A stretch of 64,000 bases of DNA from Pseudomaricurvus sp965662505. Its GTDB lineage: Bacteria > Pseudomonadota > Gammaproteobacteria > Pseudomonadales > Cellvibrionaceae. The stretch covers positions 3,500-67,499 of the forward strand of contig NZ_CBFIHX010000002.1 in NCBI RefSeq assembly GCF_965662505.1. The letters run 5' to 3'. Both the position numbers and the translations under genes were made by a program. Shown here one piece after another: positions 25,710 through 33,337 of the stretch; positions within the stretch are counted from its first letter, which is position 1; every line of letters begins with the position of its first letter. Under the pieces are notes generated by a model, which saw only the letters and a program-made list of their open reading frames with translations, searched no databases and had not been told where the DNA came from.

Positions 25710-26345
25710 ATGTCGCACATGTTGACCATTGCCCTCACCAAGGGGCGCATCCTGAAAGAAACTCTGCCATTGCTGGCGTCTGCGGGCATTGAGCCTGCGG
25801 AAGACATTAGCAAAAGCCGCAAGCTGATCTTCGCGACCAATCAGGAGCATGTGCGCCTGCTGGTGCTGCGCGGCAGTGATGTGCCTACCTACGTTAAATT
25901 TGGTTCCGCGGATATTGGCATTGCCGGTAAAGATACGCTGATGGAAAGCGGCGCCGAAGGCCTGTATGAGCCTGTGGATCTGGGCATTGCCCGTTGTCAG
26001 CTGATGACAGCGGCGGTTAAGGGGGTGCAGACCCCCGAAGGCCGTATCAAGGTGGCAACCAAGTACGTCAATGTCGCTAAACAGTATTACGCTGCGCAGG
26101 GTCGTCAAGCTGATATTATTAAGCTCTACGGCGCGATGGAGCTGGCTCCGATTATGGATCTGGCCGATGAGATCGTTGATATTGTCGATACCGGTAATAC
26201 CTTAAAAGCCAACGGTCTTGAGCCTCGTGAGCACATTGCGGACATCAGTTCTCGTCTGATTGTGAACAAGGCGTCCATGAAGATGAAACACGATCAGATC
26301 CAGCAGGTTATTGATGCCGTTCAGCGGGCTGTTGTTAATCAGTAG
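25710..26345 (+). CDS. hisG: ATP phosphoribosyltransferase, short form
   Basis: HisG catalyses the first step of histidine synthesis, joining ATP and PRPP. At 211 residues this is the short form, which lacks the regulatory C-terminal domain and in known cases needs HisZ; no hisZ is in the window. The PRPP-binding motif IVDIVDTGNTLKANGL near 150-166 is clear. The last five codons (VVNQ-stop) are the first unit of a 15-bp tandem repeat that continues beyond the stop. Confidence 0.96.
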   Translation: MSHMLTIALTKGRILKETLPLLASAGIEPAEDISKSRKLIFATNQEHVRLLVLRGSDVPTYVKFGSADIGIAGKDTLMESGAEGLYEPVDLGIARCQLMTAAVKGVQTPEGRIKVATKYVNVAKQYYAAQGRQADIIKLYGAMELAPIMDLADEIVDIVDTGNTLKANGLEPREHIADISSRLIVNKASMKMKHDQIQQVIDAVQRAVVNQ

Positions 26346-26389
26346 TTTGTTAAACAGTAGGTTGGTAATCAATAGGTTGTTAAGTAGAT
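26331..26389 (+). repeat. 15-bp tandem repeat that repeats the hisG stop codon
   Basis: In the hisG frame the units read GTT GTT AAT CAG TAG, TTT GTT AAA CAG TAG, GTT GGT AAT CAA TAG and a shortened GTT GTT AAG TAG (VVNQ-stop, FVKQ-stop, VGNQ-stop, VVK-stop). Four in-frame TAG codons therefore follow each other at the end of hisG. Confidence 0.85.
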
Positions 26390-26395
26390 TCCGCT

Positions 26396-26434
26396 GTTGA
26401 GGCGTATTTGAACAGTTGAAGCGCAATTTGAACA
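26396..26434 (+). repeat. Two-copy 19/20-bp repeat before hisD
   Basis: GTTGAGGCGTATTTGAACA (26396-26414) is followed by GTTGAAGCGCAATTTGAACA (26415-26434). The copies differ by one inserted base and two substitutions. Together with the hisG-end repeat it fills most of the hisG-hisD gap. Confidence 0.8.
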
Positions 26435-26489
26435 AGAGAAGTTTGAGCTCTGCTTAGGAGCTCTATTTAGCCCCCAGTGAGGCCAGGTC

Positions 26490-27803
26490 ATGTCATCCAC
26501 CACACCCATCAAACAACTTAACGCCAGTGCTGCAGACTTTGACAGTCAGCTGGAGGCGCTGTTGGCTTGGGAGTCCGTATCGGATCATGCGGTGGCGGAT
26601 ACGGTGGCTAAGATTCTGGCCGATGTGAAGTCCACCGGTGATGAGGCTTTGTTGCGTTACACCAATCAGTTTGATCGTCTGGATGCGACCACTGTGGCGG
26701 ATTTGGTGGTGCCAAAAGCCCGCCTGCAAGAAGCCTTAACCAAGATCACTCCAGAGCAGCGCCAGGCGCTGGAAACCGCTGCCGATCGCGTGCGCCGTTA
26801 TCACGAACACCAGAAGCAGGATTCCTGGAAGTACACCGAGGCCGACGGCACGGTGCTGGGGCAGCAGGTGAGAGCCATGGATCGTGTTGGTCTGTACGTT
26901 CCTGGGGGTAAGGCGTCTTACCCGTCATCGGTGCTGATGAACGCCATGCCCGCGAAAGTGGCGGGCGTGGAAGAGGTGGTGATGGTGGTGCCGACGCCGG
27001 GCGGCGAAGTGAATGAAATGGTGTTTGCTGCGGCTGCTATTGCCGAAGTGGACATGGTTGTTACGGTGGGCGGTGCCCAGGCGGTAGCGGCTCTGGCTTA
27101 CGGTACTGAAACCGTGCCCAAGGTGGACAAGATCGTGGGGCCCGGCAATATCTTTGTGGCCACTGCCAAGCGCTCCGTCTTCGGCACGGTAGCCATCGAT
27201 ATGATTGCCGGGCCTTCTGAAATTCTGGTGATTTGCGATGGTAAAACCGATCCGGACTGGATTGCCATGGATCTGTTTTCTCAGGCAGAGCACGATGAGC
27301 AGGCTCAATCGATTCTGGTTTCACCGGATGCTGAGTTCCTGTCACAGGTGCAGGCCAGTGTTGATCGTTTGCTGCCGACGTTGGCTCGTGAAGAGATTGC
27401 CCGTCAATCTATGACCAGTCGAGGCGCATTTATTCTGGTTGAAGATATGGCGCAGGCTGTTGACGTCAGCAACCGAATAGCTCCTGAGCATTTGGAGTTG
27501 TCAGTGGCTGATCCGGAGGCGCTGTTGCCACAAGTTCGTCACGCTGGCGCCATTTTTATGGGGCGTCACACCGCCGAGGCCATCGGTGACTACTGTGCCG
27601 GACCCAATCACGTACTACCGACCTCGGGAACGGCACGCTTTTCCTCGCCGCTGGGGGTGTACGACTTCCAGAAGCGCAGTTCGATTATTTACTGCTCGCC
27701 AAGAGGCGCTTCCGAGCTGGGTAAGGTGGCTTCTGTGCTGGCTCGCGGAGAGTCTCTGGAAGCGCACGCGCGCTCTGCGGAATACCGTATTCTGGAGGAT
27801 TAA
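26490..27803 (+). CDS. hisD: Histidinol dehydrogenase
   Basis: HisD oxidises histidinol to histidine in the last two steps of the pathway, using NAD+ and zinc. The 437-residue protein has the family signature MIAGPSEILVI near 250 and the zinc/substrate region SQAEHDEQAQSI and IAPEHLELS. The C-terminal GARFSSPLG-like block appears here as GTARFSSPLGVYDF. It follows hisG after 144 bp of repeat-rich DNA. hisC, which follows hisD in Pseudomonas, is absent; degS comes next on the other strand. Confidence 0.97.
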   Translation: MSSTTPIKQLNASAADFDSQLEALLAWESVSDHAVADTVAKILADVKSTGDEALLRYTNQFDRLDATTVADLVVPKARLQEALTKITPEQRQALETAADRVRRYHEHQKQDSWKYTEADGTVLGQQVRAMDRVGLYVPGGKASYPSSVLMNAMPAKVAGVEEVVMVVPTPGGEVNEMVFAAAAIAEVDMVVTVGGAQAVAALAYGTETVPKVDKIVGPGNIFVATAKRSVFGTVAIDMIAGPSEILVICDGKTDPDWIAMDLFSQAEHDEQAQSILVSPDAEFLSQVQASVDRLLPTLAREEIARQSMTSRGAFILVEDMAQAVDVSNRIAPEHLELSVADPEALLPQVRHAGAIFMGRHTAEAIGDYCAGPNHVLPTSGTARFSSPLGVYDFQKRSSIIYCSPRGASELGKVASVLARGESLEAHARSAEYRILED

Positions 27804-27839
27804 GACTGGCGTGTATGCCAGTCTTGGGTCAGGTTTTTT
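27802..27839 (+). terminator. Terminator after hisD
   Basis: AAGACTGGC (27802-27810) and GCCAGTCTT (27817-27825) make a perfect 9-bp stem with a 6-nt loop that starts directly at the hisD stop. A T6 run follows at 27834-27839 after a short GGGTCAGG spacer. Confidence 0.7.
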
Positions 27840-27886
27840 ACTCTGTCAGCTGTTAGCCGTTGTTCGGTTGTACTCTGGTCCTTGTT

Positions 27887-29047
27887 TTAGCTCTTGGCGG
27901 GAGGCTTGACCCCCAGCACACCGTTTAAGGTCACCTTCTGGCCGTTTCTGAGAACTTCGATTTCGATCTCGTCCCCTGGCCGCCCTTGAGCAACCTGCAT
28001 CATACTCAGGCGTCCGTCGCTGACCGTCACATTGTTCATCCGCAGAATAATATCGCCGGGCTGTAAGCCTGCTTGAAACGCCGGACTGTTTTTGTAGATG
28101 GCGGTGATGATGACGCCTGTAGGTGCGCTAAGTTTGAACGACTGTGCCAGTTCGGGTGTCATCTGCTGGGCTTCAATTCCCAGCCAGCCACGAACCACCT
28201 GCCCATAACTGACCAAATCCTGCATCACCTTCACTGCAGTATCGGCGGGGATGGCAAAGCCAATGCCCACGGAAAAGCCGGTTTTATCCAGAATGGCGGT
28301 ATTGATACCCAGCAGATTGCCGTGGGCGTCGATCAGTGCGCCGCCGGAGTTGCCAGGGTTGATGGCCGCATCGGTTTGAATGTAGTTCTCGTAGGTGTTG
28401 ATGCCCAGACCGTAGCGTCCTGTGGCGCTGATGATGCCCTGAGTCACAGTCTGTCCGACACCAAACGGGTTGCCGATGGCCAGAACCACGTCGCCAATAT
28501 GGGCGTTTACGGGATCGCCGACTTTGATGGAGGTGAGATCATTCAGGGTGATGCGGAGTACGGCCAGATCGCTTTCCGGGTCAGTGCCTACCAGTGTGGC
28601 CTGGGCTTCACGGCCGTCTTGCAGTAACACCAGAATTTCGTCAGCACCTTCGATTACATGGTTGTTGGTGAGAATGTAGCCCTCGGGGCTGATAATGACT
28701 CCGGAGCCGAGAGCGGACTGCATGCGCTCCTGCTGGGGCAGGTCGGAGTTGTTGAAGAAGTGGCGGAACAGTGGATCGTCCAGCAATGGGTGTCGACGGC
28801 GTTTGAGTTGCGTTCGAGTGTAAATGTTTACTACGGCTGGAGCGGCGTTCTCGACAGCCTCGGCGTAGGAGACGGGCCCGCCCCATCCGTTGGCGCTGGG
28901 GCTGAGGTTACCGATCTGAAAGCTTCGGTCAGAGGTATTGCTTTCACCGCTGTGGTTGTTGTTCAGCCACAGGATGATGCAGGCGCCCATTAGCAGGCCG
29001 GCAATGACGGGCCAACCGAGAGATTTTGTCAGGCGGGAAAAGGGCAA
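27887..29047 (-). CDS. algW: DegS/AlgW-type periplasmic serine protease
   Basis: This membrane-anchored HtrA protease senses misfolded outer-membrane proteins through its PDZ domain and cuts the anti-sigma factor that holds sigma-E/AlgU. The 386-residue protein has an N-terminal anchor (about 12-28), a trypsin-like domain with His130 (NNHVIEG), Asp160 (ESDLAVL) and Ser234 (GNSGGAL), and a single PDZ domain (about 285-380). One PDZ and the anchor separate it from DegP. Position after hisD matches algW of Pseudomonas. The symbol could equally be degS. Confidence 0.93.
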   Translation of the reverse strand: MPFSRLTKSLGWPVIAGLLMGACIILWLNNNHSGESNTSDRSFQIGNLSPSANGWGGPVSYAEAVENAAPAVVNIYTRTQLKRRRHPLLDDPLFRHFFNNSDLPQQERMQSALGSGVIISPEGYILTNNHVIEGADEILVLLQDGREAQATLVGTDPESDLAVLRITLNDLTSIKVGDPVNAHIGDVVLAIGNPFGVGQTVTQGIISATGRYGLGINTYENYIQTDAAINPGNSGGALIDAHGNLLGINTAILDKTGFSVGIGFAIPADTAVKVMQDLVSYGQVVRGWLGIEAQQMTPELAQSFKLSAPTGVIITAIYKNSPAFQAGLQPGDIILRMNNVTVSDGRLSMMQVAQGRPGDEIEIEVLRNGQKVTLNGVLGVKPPAKS

Positions 29048-29289
29048 GTGGGGCTCCGCAGTTGGTTTGGTAATGTCAAAAGCTGTTCAGCTTGACGTCT
29101 AAAGCAGTAGTCAAGGCCGGATTATAGAGGGGATTGCCGCCACTAGGCCAGTCGGCGGGTGCTTTGCCGGGTCTTTTGCTTATCTTGCTGGCGCTTGAGA
29201 GGTAAGCGATGCCTTCCCGCCGAGAGGCGTCGGGAGGCTTGGAGGGTGGCCAGCAGTGGTTGTGCGCGGGTGGGCTGGCTCCTGGTCTA

Positions 29290-29802
29290 TTAGGCGTCTG
29301 CTTTACCCGTCTTGGGTTTCAGCGGGTGGTCGGCATTGTCCTCGTGTGAAGGGTGTGGATCGAGGCCAAAGTCTTCACTCAGTTGTCCTTTGCCGTCGGC
29401 ACCTCTGGGAGCCCAGTCCCGGGGAGCCATGGTGCCGTGCTCGTCGCGGCTGCTGGTGTCTTTCGCTTTACTTGAGGCGGGCAGCAGCTTGCCGTCTGCG
29501 GCGTCGATAAGCTGTCGACTGATGTCGGGGTTGGTGAGCTTGAGAGCGCTGTCGGCCAGGTATTCGTGCACTTCTTTGTAGCTTTGGGTTAGGGAATTGA
29601 CCAGTTGCGACGTCTGGGCAAAGTGCTCCGTTACATCCTGCTGGTAATCCTTCAGCTTGTCCTCGGCTTTATTGACCCGGTTTTCCAGTTCACGATTCTG
29701 CTTCTCATCGGGGTGCAGGGACTTGGTCAGAATGGCTCCAAGCGCTCCGCCGATCAGTAGGGCTGCGATTGCGGTGATGATAAGTGTGCTGAGTGTGAAC
29801 AC
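29290..29802 (-). CDS. zapG: Cell-division/envelope protein ZapG (YhcB, DUF1043)
   Basis: A 170-residue protein with one N-terminal membrane helix (about 7-26, glycine-rich LLIGGALGAIL) and a coiled coil (about 33-90) that includes the family motif YKEVHEYLADSAL. The C-terminal third is charged and probably disordered. YhcB/ZapG proteins influence division and envelope growth and interact with the elongasome in E. coli. It lies 242 bp downstream of algW in transcription terms and is divergent from zapE. Confidence 0.88.
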   Translation of the reverse strand: MFTLSTLIITAIAALLIGGALGAILTKSLHPDEKQNRELENRVNKAEDKLKDYQQDVTEHFAQTSQLVNSLTQSYKEVHEYLADSALKLTNPDISRQLIDAADGKLLPASSKAKDTSSRDEHGTMAPRDWAPRGADGKGQLSEDFGLDPHPSHEDNADHPLKPKTGKADA

Positions 29803-30364
29803 TAAAAAGTCTCCTGGTCAAAACGATGTTGGGAAGCGGGTCCGGTGCTGCCTGGTGTGCTGGCCATTTGCCATTGCGTACGAAGGCACGTGTACCGCAA
29901 AGCCAAGGATACCACCTTTGCTTAAGGGTGCCGTTGTTTTATGGCACTGCTGTTAATCTGGTACTTTTATAGGGTGCTTGGCTATTATCAGCACTTTCTT
30001 TAGTCGTTATTATACGCCCTTTCTTTGCCGCTATGCTTATTCTTTGTGGGGAATCTGGTCACAGGGTTTGGCGTTTTTGCCGTGGCGGCATTCTCGCAGG
30101 CTTGCGTCAGCATAGGGTGGCCGCTACAGTGAGCGCCGTTTTGTCGTCGAACTCCTTAACTTCTCGTGATAGCGAAGAGGTAATGACAAAAGAGGTATGG
30201 CGGCGTGCATGGCTGGGATGACCTCCTATTTTCTGACAGCTTAAAATTGAAGATTTTCTACCAATGATACTCAGGGCGCTTATCTCTTTACGTCAGGCCT
30301 CTCTTAGGCAGGGCTATTTAAGGCAGGCTTCTCTAAAATTGGTCCATCAAAAACAGGTGCAGGC
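29803..30364. promoter_or_regulatory. Divergent zapG/zapE intergenic region
   Basis: A 562-bp gap with no convincing gene. Short open frames (for example 30033-30221) lack a ribosome-binding site and family resemblance. A loose repeat AGGCAGGGCTATTTA (30306-30320) / AGGCAGGCTTCTCTA (30321-30335), preceded by a shorter AGGCCTCTCTT, lies close to the zapE start. Promoters of both genes must be here but I cannot place them with confidence. Confidence 0.5.
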
Positions 30365-31495
30365 ATGATGGCGAACGCAGGAACACCTTTGGAGCGCTAT
30401 CAGGCTGATCTGAAAAAAGACGGCTTTAACTACGATCCTGCTCAGGAGATGGCGGTTAAGCTGCTGCAAGACCTGTATGACCGCTTGGTGACGGGGTGGC
30501 AAAAAGAGCGGGCTCCCAAGGGGCTTGTCGGGCGTCTGAAGAACGTCTTTGGGGCCCCGCCGCAGCGCGAATTGCAGCGAGGCCTGTATTTTTGGGGCGG
30601 CGTCGGTCGCGGCAAAACCTATCTGATGGATAACTTCTACGAGAGCCTGCCTTTTTCCGACAAAATGCGGGCTCATTTTCACCGCTTTATGCGTCGTGTG
30701 CATCAGGAATTGCGCTCGCTGGATGGTCAGAAAAACCCGCTCGACACCGTGGCGGACCGTCTTGCCGCAGAGGCGCGGGTAATTTGTTTTGATGAGTTCT
30801 TTGTGTCTGACATTACTGACGCCATGATTTTGGGGACTTTGATGCAGGCGTTGTTTGATCGCGGCGTGTCGCTGGTTGCAACCTCCAATATTGTGCCAGA
30901 TGGCCTTTATAAAGACGGTCTGCAGCGGGCTCGATTCCTTCCTGCCATCGATATGTTGAACCAGCATACGCAGGTGGTGAATGTGGATGGCGGGGTGGAT
31001 TACCGTCTGCGGGCTCTGGAGCAAGCCGAGTTGTACCACTCACCGCTGGATGCTGAAGCCGATGCCAGCTTGCTGACCAGTTTTGAGAGTTTGGTGCCGG
31101 ACAAGTCCGAGATTCGCGCCAATACCTCTATTGAGGTCGAGGGACGCCCTATCCAGGCGCGTTTTGAGGCGGACGACGTGGTCTGGTTTGATTTTATGGC
31201 GCTGTGCGATGGCCCTCGTTCCCAGAACGACTATATTGAACTGGCCAAGGAGTATCACGCTGTCTTGGTGGCGAATGTTCCTGCGCTGGCACGGGATACC
31301 GATGATCAGGCACGCCGGTTTATCAATATGGTGGATGAGTTCTACGACAGGAATGTAAAGTTGATTATTTCGGCGGCGAATCCACTGGCAGAAATCTACG
31401 GTGGCGGAAAGCTCAACTTCGAGTTTGAGCGCACAGTCAGTCGGCTGCTGGAAATGCAGAGTCAGGAGTATCTGGCCGCCCCTCATCGGCCTTAG
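30365..31495 (+). CDS. zapE: Cell-division ATPase ZapE
   Basis: ZapE is an AFG1-like ATPase that associates with the Z-ring and is needed during constriction under stress. The 376-residue protein has Walker A GGVGRGKT near residue 76, Walker B ICFDEFFVSD near 140, and the conserved VATSNIVPDGLYKDGLQRARFLP segment. The first two codons are ATG ATG; either may start. It is divergent from zapG and upstream of rplM, the usual gammaproteobacterial order. Confidence 0.95.
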   Translation: MMANAGTPLERYQADLKKDGFNYDPAQEMAVKLLQDLYDRLVTGWQKERAPKGLVGRLKNVFGAPPQRELQRGLYFWGGVGRGKTYLMDNFYESLPFSDKMRAHFHRFMRRVHQELRSLDGQKNPLDTVADRLAAEARVICFDEFFVSDITDAMILGTLMQALFDRGVSLVATSNIVPDGLYKDGLQRARFLPAIDMLNQHTQVVNVDGGVDYRLRALEQAELYHSPLDAEADASLLTSFESLVPDKSEIRANTSIEVEGRPIQARFEADDVVWFDFMALCDGPRSQNDYIELAKEYHAVLVANVPALARDTDDQARRFINMVDEFYDRNVKLIISAANPLAEIYGGGKLNFEFERTVSRLLEMQSQEYLAAPHRP

Positions 31496-31523
31496 ACTGG
31501 GGATCGCTGAGCGAAATTTACAC

Positions 31524-31552
31524 TTGCGTTGGCGGATGGCTGTCTATATACT
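31524..31552 (+). promoter_or_regulatory. Sigma-70 promoter of rplM-rpsI
   Basis: TTGCGT (31524-31529), a 17-bp spacer, and TATACT (31547-31552) make a strong sigma-70 promoter just after zapE. Predicted transcription starts near 31559, giving a leader of about 48 nt before rplM. A CCCA-T5-GGG(C) mini-hairpin at its beginning could be part of L13-mediated control as known in E. coli, but that is inference. Confidence 0.8.
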
Positions 31553-31606
31553 CCGCGCTCCCATTTTTGGGCTTGTTTTACAAAATTCGTCGAAGGCAAA
31601 TACAAC

Positions 31607-32035
31607 ATGAAGACTATTAGTGCCAAACCAGGATCAGTTCAGCAAGACTGGTTCATTGTCGACGCAGAAGGCAAAACTTTGGGCCGTATGGCCGCAGAGA
31701 TCGCAACTCGTCTGCGTGGAAAGCATAAGCCAGAATACACTCCGCATTGCGACACCGGTGATTACATCGTTGTTGTTAACGCTGAAAAAGTGCGTGTAAC
31801 TGGTAACAAAGCCAAAGGCAAGATCTACCACAGCCACACCGGCTATCCTGGTGGTCTGAAATCCATCAGCTTTGAAAAGCTGATCGAGAAAGCCCCTGAG
31901 CGTACTATCCAGAGTGCTGTTAAAGGCATGCTGCCCCGTGGGCCGCTGGGTCGTGCAATGTTCAAAAAACTGAAAGTTTACGCTGGTACCGAGCATCCAC
32001 ATGCTGCGCAACAGCCTAAAGAACTGAACATCTAA
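31607..32035 (+). CDS. rplM: 50S ribosomal protein L13
   Basis: L13 is an early-assembling large-subunit protein. From ATG 31607 the product has 142 residues, opening MKTISAKPGSVQQDWFIVDA and carrying the signature YHSHTGYPGGLK and LPRGPLGRAMFKKLKVY. The frame is open upstream to 31529, but that part overlaps the promoter and does not match the family. It is the first gene of the rplM-rpsI operon, 16 bp before rpsI. Confidence 0.98.
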   Translation: MKTISAKPGSVQQDWFIVDAEGKTLGRMAAEIATRLRGKHKPEYTPHCDTGDYIVVVNAEKVRVTGNKAKGKIYHSHTGYPGGLKSISFEKLIEKAPERTIQSAVKGMLPRGPLGRAMFKKLKVYAGTEHPHAAQQPKELNI

Positions 32036-32051
32036 TCAGGAGCTGATGATA

Positions 32052-32444
32052 ATGGCTGCAACACAATACTACGGTACCGGACGCCGTAAAACTTCCACAG
32101 CTCGCGTATTTATTACTCAGGGCAGTGGTAACATCGTTGTTAACGATAAGACTCTGGATGAATACTTCGGCCGCGAAGTGGCTCGCATGATCGTGCGTCA
32201 GCCGCTGGAACTGGTTGATATGGTTGAGAAATTTGATATTAAAGTTACCGTTAAAGGCGGTGGTAGCTTCGGTCAGGCCGGTGCAATTCGCCACGGTCTG
32301 ACTCGTGCTCTGATGGAGTACGATGAGAGCTTGCGTCAGTCTCTGCGTGCAGCGGGTTATGTAACTCGTGATGCTCGTGAAGTTGAGCGTAAGAAAGTGG
32401 GTCTGCGTAAAGCACGTAAGAAGCCACAGTTCTCGAAGCGTTAA
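32052..32444 (+). CDS. rpsI: 30S ribosomal protein S9
   Basis: S9 contacts the P-site tRNA through its C-terminal tail, here ending in KPQFSKR as expected. The product has 130 residues from ATG 32052 (MAATQYYGTGRRK), with AGGAG upstream; an ATG two codons earlier is less likely. The GGGSFGQAGAIRHGLTRALM signature is intact. A terminator follows. Confidence 0.98.
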   Translation: MAATQYYGTGRRKTSTARVFITQGSGNIVVNDKTLDEYFGREVARMIVRQPLELVDMVEKFDIKVTVKGGGSFGQAGAIRHGLTRALMEYDESLRQSLRAAGYVTRDAREVERKKVGLRKARKKPQFSKR

Positions 32445-32499
32445 TACGTTTCTGCAAAGAGAATCGTCTTGCTTTGGCGGTTCGACTTGCACAAAATTG

Positions 32500-32531
32500 G
32501 CCCAGATTGCATACAGTCTGGGCTTTTTTTT
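32500..32531 (+). terminator. Terminator of rplM-rpsI
   Basis: GCCCAGA (32500-32506) pairs with TCTGGGC (32517-32523) around a 10-nt loop and is followed by T8. A clear intrinsic terminator. The remaining 200 bp to petA are AT-rich, hold a G8 tract (32581-32588), and must include the pet promoter. Confidence 0.88.
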
Positions 32532-32735
32532 GCGCTCGTGTCTAGAATACCCTTATTGGAAAGGTGGTTATGCCTTGTCAGGGGGGGGTAACTTCTTTAC
32601 TATGTGGCGATTTATTTAAGCTATTTTAAACAACCGTAAATCTTTAAAATTCAGTAAGTTACTGACTGTTTTGTAGGCACTGCAGCCAGTAGAACTCATG
32701 TTGTTAAAGTAACGCTGTTATGGGAGAAAAACGTC

Positions 32736-33335
32736 ATGAGCAATGACGGAGTGAACGCAGGTCGGCGCCGTTTTCTGACGGCCGCTACCTCTGTAGTTGG
32801 GGCTGCAGGTGCGGTGGGAGTTGCTGTTCCTTTTGTGGGTTCCTGGAACCCCAGCGCCAAGGCCAAAGCGGCCGGTGCGCCAGTGAAAGCGAATTTAAAT
32901 AATATCGAAGAAGGCCAGATGGTTGTCGTAGAGTGGCGCGGTAAGCCTGTCTATGTTGTACGCCGTACGGCAGAAACTCTCGCCAACCTCCCCAAGCTCA
33001 ATGACGAGCTTCGCGACCCTGAGTCGGTTGAGCCTCAGCAGCCTGAATACGTGAAAGGTGTGGCCAGAACCATCCCGGGTAAAGAAAAATTTCTGATCCT
33101 GCTGGGTCTGTGTACTCACTTGGGTTGTGCTCCGATGTATCGCCCGGAAGTGGGTGCCGAAGATTTGGGTGGTGATGAGTGGTTAGGTGGTTTCTTCTGC
33201 CCGTGCCACGGTTCTAAATACGACCTTTCCGGCCGGGTTTACAAGGGCGTTCCTGCCCCGACGAACCTGGAAGTTCCCCCACACTCATACGACACTGACA
33301 CGGTCATTACCGTCGGTGTGGATCAGGAGGCTTAA
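32736..33335 (+). CDS. petA: Ubiquinol-cytochrome c reductase Rieske iron-sulfur subunit
   Basis: The Rieske protein of the bc1 complex carries the 2Fe-2S cluster that takes the first electron from ubiquinol. The 199-residue product starts with a twin-arginine-type N-terminus (GRRRFLTAATS) and a membrane anchor. It contains both cluster boxes, CTHLGC and CPCHGSKYDLSGR, each with Cys and His ligands. It is the first gene of petA-petBC; the next start lies 2 bp after its stop. Confidence 0.97.
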   Translation: MSNDGVNAGRRRFLTAATSVVGAAGAVGVAVPFVGSWNPSAKAKAAGAPVKANLNNIEEGQMVVVEWRGKPVYVVRRTAETLANLPKLNDELRDPESVEPQQPEYVKGVARTIPGKEKFLILLGLCTHLGCAPMYRPEVGAEDLGGDEWLGGFFCPCHGSKYDLSGRVYKGVPAPTNLEVPPHSYDTDTVITVGVDQEA

Positions 33336-33337
33336 GA

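Noticed and set aside
30033..30221. 62-codon frame in the zapG/zapE gap
   Set aside because: No ribosome-binding site, no similarity, biased Arg/Trp composition.
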